NCBI GenBank assembly: GCA_916720285.1
Contig: CAKAQP010000068.1
Span: 1 to 10,930 of the forward strand
Reading direction: 5' to 3'
DNA from: an uncultured Lachnoanaerobaculum sp.
GTDB lineage: Bacteria > Bacillota > Clostridia > Lachnospirales > Lachnospiraceae
DNA: 10,930 nucleotides
In this document: positions 5,959 to 10,930 of the stretch, in pieces
How the letters are laid out: each line of letters starts with the position of its first letter
Position numbering within the stretch: the stretch's first letter is position 1
Translations under genes and position numbers: made by a program
The notes under the pieces: generated by a model
The model's input: the letters and a program-made list of their open reading frames with translations, nothing else
Databases searched by the model: none
Told to the model about the DNA's origin: nothing

Positions 5959-5987
5959 ATTATAATATCCTCGAATGTTTTAATCAA
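5959..5987 (-). promoter_or_regulatory. Predicted promoter of the exonuclease gene, leaderless
   Basis: On the minus strand a -35 box TTGATT (5982-5987) and a consensus -10 box TATAAT (5959-5964) are separated by 17 bp. The A of the ATG (5952) lies 7 nt past the last base of the -10 box, exactly where transcription should start, so the mRNA would have no leader. Confidence 0.6.
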
Positions 5988-5994
5988 TAATTTG

Positions 5995-6008
5995 CGAAAG
6001 TGTGTTCG
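5995..6008. promoter_or_regulatory. LexA (SOS) box upstream of ruvAB
   Basis: CGAAAGTGTGTTCG matches the Gram-positive LexA/DinR palindrome CGAAC-N4-GTTCG at 9 of 10 defined positions (A instead of C at the fifth). The central bases also fit the purine/pyrimidine preference of the Bacillus consensus. It is 3 bp upstream of the predicted ruvA -35 box and 7 bp upstream of the divergent exonuclease -35 box. ruvAB is a classical SOS operon in many bacteria, which supports the reading. Confidence 0.8.
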
Positions 6009-6011
6009 ATT

Positions 6012-6040
6012 TTGTTTGATTTGTAATCTTGCTATATGAT
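6012..6040 (+). promoter_or_regulatory. Predicted promoter of the ruvAB operon
   Basis: TTGTTT (6012-6017) and TATGAT (6035-6040) are separated by 17 bp; the start would be near 6047. Alternative pairs overlap it: TTGATT at 6016 with TATTAT at 6040, and TTGTAA at 6021 with TATAGT at 6043. The region is therefore firm but the exact boxes are not. Confidence 0.5.
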
Positions 6041-6075
6041 ATTATAGTCTGGAGATTAAAATATTGGGAAGAGAT

Positions 6076-6666
6076 ATGATTACATATATAAAAGGAATTG
6101 TTATAGAAAAAAATATTGACAATATAATAGTGGAATGTGCCGGTTTGGGTTATGAAGTGTTTGTTTGCGGTAGAGATCTGGAAAATATATCAAAGGAAAA
6201 AGATATTGTTATACATACATATTTGAAGATTTCAGAGGATGCACATACATTATACGGATTTTTAGACAGAGCAGACCTTAGTATGTTTAAAAAGCTGATA
6301 GGAATAAGTGGTGTCGGCCCGAAGGCGGCGCTCAGTATAATGTCGACTTTAAGTACATTTGACTTGAAGATGGCTATAGTTTCCGATGATCACAAGGCGA
6401 TAAGTGCGGCTCAGGGTATAGGACCTAAGATTGCAAAGAGAATAATCCTTGATTTAAAAGAGAAGGTTGATTTTGAAAGCATCACATCCATAGAGAATGA
6501 AAAGCCTGTAAACGGCGGAGTGCAAAGTGAAGTTGTGGAAGCTTTGGTTTCTTTGGGATATTCAAGCAGTGAAGCTTATAAGGTGTTAAGAAGTATTGAG
6601 ATAGGTGATTTAGATACTACAGAGGATATACTGAAAATTGCTTTAAAAAAGATGGCGATATTCTAA
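6076..6666 (+). CDS. ruvA: Holliday junction branch migration complex subunit RuvA
   Basis: RuvA binds four-way DNA junctions as a tetramer and loads the RuvB motors for branch migration. Counting from the ATG at 6076 the protein has 196 aa. The OB-fold domain I starts MITYIKGIVIEKN, and the acidic pin region has E54-D55 (SEDAH). Two helix-hairpin-helix motifs follow (LIGISGVGPKAA at 74-85 and AQGIGPKIAKRI at 112-123). After a linker near 140-150, the RuvB-binding domain III (VEALVSLGYSSSEA) runs to the end. An in-frame TTG at 6064 lies 9 nt after GGAG (6051-6054) and would add four residues. I prefer the ATG because family members begin MI-x-x-[KR]-G. GGGAAG at 6066-6071 could serve it. The preceding SOS box predicts induction by DNA damage. 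ruvC is not present nearby. Confidence 0.96.
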   Translation: MITYIKGIVIEKNIDNIIVECAGLGYEVFVCGRDLENISKEKDIVIHTYLKISEDAHTLYGFLDRADLSMFKKLIGISGVGPKAALSIMSTLSTFDLKMAIVSDDHKAISAAQGIGPKIAKRIILDLKEKVDFESITSIENEKPVNGGVQSEVVEALVSLGYSSSEAYKVLRSIEIGDLDTTEDILKIALKKMAIF

Positions 6667-6690
6667 GAATAAGATATAGTGGGCATATAA

Positions 6691-7689
6691 ATGGAAAGAA
6701 GAATAATTTCAACTGAAATAACAAAAGAAGATAAACAAATAGAAAAAAGTCTGAGACCTCAATTTTTAAATGAATATATCGGTCAGGATAAAATAAGAAA
6801 AAATCTTAAAATTTATATAGATGCGGCAAAGCTTAGAAAAGAAAGTCTTGACCATGTGCTTTTTTACGGCCCTCCGGGACTTGGAAAGACTACACTTTGT
6901 AATATCATTGCAAATGAGATGGGGACAAATTTAAAGGTTACATCAGGACCTGCAATTGAAAAGCCGGGAGATATGGCTGCGATTTTAAATAATCTGAATG
7001 AGGGTGATGTACTTTTTGTGGACGAGATACACAGACTCAATCGTCAGGTGGAAGAGGTACTTTATCCTGCAATGGAAGATTTTGCAATAGATATTGTAAT
7101 AGGCAAGGAAGCCGGTGCAAGAAGTATAAGACTGGATTTGCCGAAGTTTACTTTGGTGGGTGCAACCACAAGAGCCGGACTGCTTACAGCACCGCTTAGA
7201 GACAGATTCGGTGTGGTGCAAAAACTTGAATTTTATACTACAGATGAGTTGAAAGAGATTGTAATGCGTTCCTCCACGGTTTTGGGAGTGGAAATAGATG
7301 AGAGCGGAGCTGTGGAAATTGCAAGAAGAAGTAGAGGTACTCCAAGACTTGCAAACAGACTCTTAAAGCGTGTCAGAGATTTTGCGCAGGTAAAGTATAA
7401 CGGTGTGATAGATAAAAAGGTTGCGGATTATGCACTGGATATCCTTGATGTTGACAAACTTGGACTTGACAACAATGACAGAATGATTTTACTCACTATC
7501 ATAGAAAAGTTTGGCGGAGGTCCGGTTGGACTTAATACTTTGAGTGCGGCATTGGGTGAGGATGCAGGTACTTTGGAAGATGTATATGAGCCTTATCTTT
7601 TGATGAACGGACTTATAAACAGAACACCGGGAGGGAGAGTTGCTACAGAGAATGCATATATCCATCTCGGTATTGAAATGGAAGGTTAA
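6691..7689 (+). CDS. ruvB: Holliday junction branch migration helicase RuvB
   Basis: RuvB is the AAA+ hexameric motor that pumps DNA through RuvA-bound Holliday junctions. At 332 aa it is full length. The N-terminal adenine-contact region includes LRPQFLNEYIGQ (21-32). Walker A is GPPGLGKT (60-67) and Walker B is FVDEIH (109-114). Sensor I lies in GATTRAG (157-163) and the arginine finger is R170 in PLRDRFG. Sensor II lies in RGTPRLANRLL (215-225). A C-terminal winged-helix domain follows from about 255 and ends in the RTPGGRVAT region. No catalytic residue appears altered. The gene starts 24 bp after ruvA with a weak AGTGGG ribosome binding site (6678-6683) and ends 2 bp before the U32 gene, so ruvA, ruvB and the U32 gene form one operon. 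Confidence 0.98.
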   Translation: MERRIISTEITKEDKQIEKSLRPQFLNEYIGQDKIRKNLKIYIDAAKLRKESLDHVLFYGPPGLGKTTLCNIIANEMGTNLKVTSGPAIEKPGDMAAILNNLNEGDVLFVDEIHRLNRQVEEVLYPAMEDFAIDIVIGKEAGARSIRLDLPKFTLVGATTRAGLLTAPLRDRFGVVQKLEFYTTDELKEIVMRSSTVLGVEIDESGAVEIARRSRGTPRLANRLLKRVRDFAQVKYNGVIDKKVADYALDILDVDKLGLDNNDRMILLTIIEKFGGGPVGLNTLSAALGEDAGTLEDVYEPYLLMNGLINRTPGGRVATENAYIHLGIEMEG

Positions 7690-7691
7690 GA

Positions 7692-9941
7692 ATGAATAAT
7701 GTAGAGCTTTTGGCTCCTGCCGGATCATATGAAAGTCTTGTGGCGGCGGTCAATGCAGGAGCGGATGCGGTATATATAGGCGGAAAAAAGTTTTCAGCCA
7801 GAGCATATGCCGATAATCCGGAAGAGGATATTTTAATAAAAGGTATTGAATACGCTCATACTTTCGGGGTAAATGTCTATATGACTGTAAACACTCTTTT
7901 AAAGGAAAGTGAAATCGGAGAGCTTTTTGATTATATAAAGACTTACTATAATGCAGGTGTTGATGCTGTTATAGTACAAGATCTCGGTGTATTTGAATTT
8001 ATAAGAAAGCATTTTCCGAAGCTTTCGGTACATGCCAGTACTCAGATGACCATAACAGGAAGCTACGGAGCAATATTTTTAAAGAATCAGGGTGCAAGCA
8101 GAATAGTTCCTGCCAGAGAGATATCTTTGGAAGAGATAAAAGACATAGATAAAAAGTGTGATATTGAAATAGAGTGCTTTGTACATGGCGCGCTTTGCTA
8201 CTCGTATTCTGGGCAATGCCTTATGAGTTCAATGATTGGCGGAAGAAGCGGAAACAGAGGAAGATGTGCTCAAACATGTAGACTGCCTTATGATGTGTAT
8301 GAAGGTGACAAAAAACTTAATAAAGCCGATGAAAGAAATCTTTTAAGCTGTAAGGACCTTTGCAGTTTGGATATTTTGCCGGATCTTATTGAGGCGGGAA
8401 TAGATTCTTTAAAAATTGAAGGAAGAATGAAAGCGCCAAGATATACTGCAGGTGTGGTAAGTATATGGAGAAAGTATTTGGATCTGTATAATGAAAAGGG
8501 AAGGGCAGGATATAAGGTTGATAAGGCTGACAGAAAGCTTTTACTTGACCTTTTTGACAGAGGCGGACAGACCGACGGATATTATAAGGAGCATAACGGT
8601 AAGGATATGATTGCTCTGCATGAAAAGCCGGTTAATAAGCAGGTGAATGCCGAGTACTTTGATTATCTGGACAAGACTTTTGTTGAAGGTAAAAAGCAGC
8701 TTCCCGTTTCAGGTTCAATCAAATTAAAAGAAAATACCCCTATAATATTTGATGTAAGTATAAATAATTTAAAAGAGGTCTATGGCAGAGATAAAGAATT
8801 TGACAATTTTTCATCTGTAGAAATTATCGGTGATATACCTCAGCCTGCAAAGAACAAGGCCGTTTCGTTCGAGGATGTGGACAAGCAACTGAAAAAGACG
8901 GGTAACAGCCGGTTTTACTTTGAGAATTTAAGTATAGAGCTGGATGATAATCTGTTTATCCCTTTAAAGGCTTTAAATGAGATAAGAAGAGAGGCTTTGG
9001 ATAAGCTTGAAGAGAAAATTCTAACAAGATATACAAGAGATGATTCGGATATAAGGGAATACGAAGGATTTATAAATCAGGTTATAAGCGGCGAGAAAAA
9101 AGAACCTGAGGGAGTAAAACTTAATATACTTTGCGAGAATATGGAGCAGATAGAAGGTGCAATTCAATTTGCAAGTGAGGAAGGTATTGTATTTGATGAG
9201 ATAAGTATAGAGAGTGAACTGCTCGGATATGAAGGCATCACAGAAAAAATAAATACAGTAAAGTCTTATTCAAGCACCTGCAATTTATATATGCCGCATA
9301 TTTTCAGGGATGAGGCAAAGAAGTTTTTTAACAAGTATTTAGATAATATAAAAGCTTTTAAATTTGATAATTTTATAGTCAGAAGTCTTGAAGAGATATT
9401 TTACATAAATGATAATATAGACGCTTCGGCAAGTATTATACTTGATTATAATATCTATGCTTATAATAAAAGCACCATAGATTTTTATAATGAAAAGTTT
9501 AATATAAAGAGACTTACATATCCTTTGGAGCTTAATCTAAATGAGATGAGGCAACTTGGTAATCCCGGAAATGAAATGGTGGCTTACGGAAAGATACCTA
9601 TGATGGTTTCGGCACAATGTTTAAAGAAAACTACAAAGGGATGTGATCATAAGAAGGAAGTTCTTGTATTAAAGGATAGAAAAAACAGTGATATGCAGGT
9701 AAAAACACATTGTGATTTTTGTTATAACACCATACTTAATTCAAAGCCGCTTTCGGTTATAGGAATGGAAAAAGATATAAAAAAGATTGCACCGGAGACT
9801 TTACGACTTTGGTTTACCACGGAGAATGCGAGAGAGGCAAAGGCTGTTATAAGAAAATATTTCGATTATTTTATTAAAGGCCTTGATGTTGAAAATGTTT
9901 CGGATTTTACAAGAGGACATCTAAAAAGAGGCATAGAGTGA
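7692..9941 (+). CDS. Long U32-family protein (peptidase U32 / RNA-modification type)
   Basis: At 749 aa this is a long U32 protein. U32 proteins are annotated as collagenase-like peptidases, but characterised members such as RlhA, TrhP, UbiU and UbiV act in prephenate-linked RNA or ubiquinone hydroxylation and several carry an iron-sulfur cluster. The TIM-barrel half (about 1-270) starts ELLAPAGSYESL. It holds the U32 signature at 161-180 (ECFVHGALCYSYSGQC...), with likely cluster ligands C169, C176, C192 and C224; C196 and C220 are further cysteines. A middle region (about 380-460) fits the collagenase-like DUF3656 domain. The C-terminal half has a second cysteine set, C643, C651, C674 and C677 (HCDFCYNTI). 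GGAAGG (7680-7685) lies 6 nt before the ATG, at the end of ruvB. Hydroxylation of 23S rRNA is a reasonable guess, not proven; peptidase activity is the older label. Confidence 0.9.
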   Translation: MNNVELLAPAGSYESLVAAVNAGADAVYIGGKKFSARAYADNPEEDILIKGIEYAHTFGVNVYMTVNTLLKESEIGELFDYIKTYYNAGVDAVIVQDLGVFEFIRKHFPKLSVHASTQMTITGSYGAIFLKNQGASRIVPAREISLEEIKDIDKKCDIEIECFVHGALCYSYSGQCLMSSMIGGRSGNRGRCAQTCRLPYDVYEGDKKLNKADERNLLSCKDLCSLDILPDLIEAGIDSLKIEGRMKAPRYTAGVVSIWRKYLDLYNEKGRAGYKVDKADRKLLLDLFDRGGQTDGYYKEHNGKDMIALHEKPVNKQVNAEYFDYLDKTFVEGKKQLPVSGSIKLKENTPIIFDVSINNLKEVYGRDKEFDNFSSVEIIGDIPQPAKNKAVSFEDVDKQLKKTGNSRFYFENLSIELDDNLFIPLKALNEIRREALDKLEEKILTRYTRDDSDIREYEGFINQVISGEKKEPEGVKLNILCENMEQIEGAIQFASEEGIVFDEISIESELLGYEGITEKINTVKSYSSTCNLYMPHIFRDEAKKFFNKYLDNIKAFKFDNFIVRSLEEIFYINDNIDASASIILDYNIYAYNKSTIDFYNEKFNIKRLTYPLELNLNEMRQLGNPGNEMVAYGKIPMMVSAQCLKKTTKGCDHKKEVLVLKDRKNSDMQVKTHCDFCYNTILNSKPLSVIGMEKDIKKIAPETLRLWFTTENAREAKAVIRKYFDYFIKGLDVENVSDFTRGHLKRGIE

Positions 9942-9948
9942 TATGTTC

Positions 9949-9977
9949 TTTACTATAGCGCGGCATTGGTTTATACT
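9949..9977 (+). promoter_or_regulatory. Predicted promoter of the Nudix gene
   Basis: A -35 box TTTACT (9949-9954) and a -10 box TATACT (9972-9977) are separated by 17 bp. It lies in the 68-bp gap after the U32 gene, which has no terminator of its own, so both read-through from ruvAB and independent transcription are possible. Confidence 0.5.
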
Positions 9978-9980
9978 TCT

Positions 9981-9996
9981 TTTAGTTATCACTAAA
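9981..9996 (+). repeat. Small inverted repeat at the predicted Nudix start site
   Basis: TTTAGT and ACTAAA form a perfect 6-bp stem around TATC. The predicted transcription start (about 9984) falls inside it, and the GGAGGTG ribosome binding site starts 3 nt after it. It could be an operator or a short 5' hairpin; there is no T-run. Confidence 0.35.
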
Positions 9997-10009
9997 GTGG
10001 AGGTGTGGA

Positions 10010-10456
10010 ATGATAGAAGCAACCAGCTGCGGTGGTGTAGTTATATATCATGGAAAGATATTGACCTTGTTTAAAAATTATAAAAATAAATATGAGGGAT
10101 GGGTTTTACCGAAAGGAACTGTGGAACCGGGTGAAACATTTGAGAAGACTGCACTGAGGGAGGTTTACGAAGAAACCGGAGCAAAGGCTAAAATAGTACA
10201 ATTTATAGGAACCAGCCATTATACATTTAATACAAGTACGGAAATAATTGATAAAAGAGTACATTGGTTCTTAATGAAGACCGACAGCTATTTTTCAAGA
10301 CCGCAAAGAGAAGAATATTTTGTGGATTCGGGGTATTATAAATACCATGAATCTTTTCATCTTTTAAAATTTTCAAATGAAAGAATGATGCTTGAAAGAG
10401 GCTATAATATGTATATGGAATTAAAAAGAAAAGGGAGATGGGATGATAGATTTTAA
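10010..10456 (+). CDS. Nudix hydrolase
   Basis: This 148-aa cytoplasmic enzyme should hydrolyse a nucleoside diphosphate linked to another moiety. The complete Nudix box lies at residues 36-58: G36, E42, R50-E51, E54-E55 and G57 fit Gx5Ex7REUxEExGU exactly (GTVEPGETFEKTALREVYEE and onward). The preceding GWVLPKG and the following HYTF with a conserved W resemble the diadenosine polyphosphate hydrolase or MutT-like branches, but the substrate cannot be told from sequence. The ATG at 10010 follows a near-perfect GGAGGTG (9999-10005). The stop overlaps the next gene by 14 bp, so the two are a translational pair. Its place after ruvAB would fit nucleotide-pool housekeeping, but this is inference. 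Confidence 0.93.
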   Translation: MIEATSCGGVVIYHGKILTLFKNYKNKYEGWVLPKGTVEPGETFEKTALREVYEETGAKAKIVQFIGTSHYTFNTSTEIIDKRVHWFLMKTDSYFSRPQREEYFVDSGYYKYHESFHLLKFSNERMMLERGYNMYMELKRKGRWDDRF

Positions 10457-10930
10457 CAGAGTTTATGTTATGAATTTGGAAAATGCCATAAGAGGCGCAA
10501 GAAATCCGATGAATTCATGGGCGAGATCTGACAGTTATTATGATGAGAACGGTCAATATGTTTTAGGAGAGAATGACTTATCGCTTGCAAAAAGGCTCAG
10601 AAATGCCGGGACAAGCGATCACAGAAAGTATTTAAGACAGGTAATGCTTTCCGTTGATATTACAGCACCTATGTATTGGTGGAAAGAATACGATACATAT
10701 AAAGTTGCCACGGTTGCAAATTCCACATCCACAATGCACAAGATTCATTCAAAGCCTTTTGAGTTGGATGATTTTTCACATGATCATCTGACTGAAAACG
10801 GTTTAAAAGTTTTGAAAGGTCTTGTTGATGAAATGGAAAAGATAAGACTTGAATATATTGAAACTAAGGATAAGTCACTTTGGTATGACCTTATACAGCT
10901 TTTACCTTCAAGCTACAATCAAATGAGAAC
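10443..10930 (+). CDS. Conserved protein of unknown function, 3'-truncated; possible distant ThyX relative
   Basis: A frame with good coding character starts at ATG 10443, 14 bp before the end of the Nudix gene, after AAGGGAG (10431-10437). It stays open for 162 codons to the window edge, so the C-terminus is missing. Visible residues start MIDFNRVYVMNLENAIRGAR. Notable segments are DHRKYLRQVMLSVDITAP (59-76), MYWWKEYDTYK (77-87), ANSTSTMHK (92-100) and LLPSSYNQMR (153-162). There is no signal peptide or membrane segment. From memory, similar proteins occur in Firmicutes and their phages, usually as hypothetical. The order of an RQV segment, a conserved aromatic block and a late S-x-NQ-x-R segment faintly recalls flavin-dependent thymidylate synthase, but the RHR motif is not seen in the visible part. 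The function remains open. Confidence 0.8.
   Translation, partial: MIDFNRVYVMNLENAIRGARNPMNSWARSDSYYDENGQYVLGENDLSLAKRLRNAGTSDHRKYLRQVMLSVDITAPMYWWKEYDTYKVATVANSTSTMHKIHSKPFELDDFSHDHLTENGLKVLKGLVDEMEKIRLEYIETKDKSLWYDLIQLLPSSYNQMR

Noticed and set aside
6064..9941. A ruvC gene expected beside ruvAB
   Set aside because: No RuvC-like frame is present in the operon; the resolvase may be encoded elsewhere, as is common in Firmicutes.
1..10930. Mobile elements, CRISPR arrays, tRNA/rRNA genes, riboswitches or a defence island
   Set aside because: No transposase or integrase frame, no spaced repeats, no tRNA-like cloverleaf and no long structured leader was found; spacers are at most about 245 bp and are explained by promoters and terminators.

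Overview
This is an AT-rich stretch of bacterial chromosome, dense with genes on both strands. Codon use favours A/T-ending codons and AGA for arginine, Shine-Dalgarno sites are of the AGGAGG type, and several genes end in classical intrinsic terminators. The gene set includes a clostridial-type 2[4Fe-4S] ferredoxin, Hsp33, a cold-shock protein, ruvAB and a long U32-family protein. Together these suggest an anaerobic Firmicute of class Clostridia, probably family Lachnospiraceae. The family is inferred from the protein sequences; the genus cannot be fixed from the sequence alone.

Layout, left to right. (1) The 3' three-quarters of dnaB (+) ends in a terminator that overlaps its stop codon. 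(2) A 55-aa ferredoxin gene (-) has its own promoter and terminator. (3) A 245-bp divergent spacer carries two facing promoters and three inverted repeats. (4) On the + strand follow a SEC-C zinc-motif protein, a hairpin, a class I methyltransferase and hslO (Hsp33); the last two abut exactly. (5) A convergent cold-shock gene (-) has a strong promoter and terminator. (6) A DUF5662-like gene (+) is divergent from the cold-shock gene. (7) A YprB-like DEDDh exonuclease (-) is predicted to be transcribed without a leader. (8) A + strand run holds ruvA, ruvB and a 749-aa U32-family protein, then a Nudix hydrolase behind a probable promoter of its own, then a truncated gene of unknown function that overlaps the Nudix gene by 14 bp and runs off the window.

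Functionally this is mostly core housekeeping: replication (DnaB), recombination repair (RuvAB), nucleic-acid turnover (the exonuclease), redox and stress functions (ferredoxin, Hsp33, cold-shock protein) and probably RNA modification (U32). I see no CRISPR array, transposase, integrase, tRNA or rRNA, and no convincing new multi-gene system.

The most informative signals are regulatory. A near-consensus LexA/SOS box at 5995-6008 sits just upstream of the predicted ruvAB promoter, between ruvA and the divergent exonuclease. A perfect 7-3-7 inverted repeat lies just upstream of the SEC-C gene promoter. The exonuclease promoter has its -10 box placed so that transcription should start at the A of the ATG. 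The genes most worth a second look for unknown function are the SEC-C protein, the DUF5662-like protein, the C-terminal half of the U32 protein and the truncated last gene.
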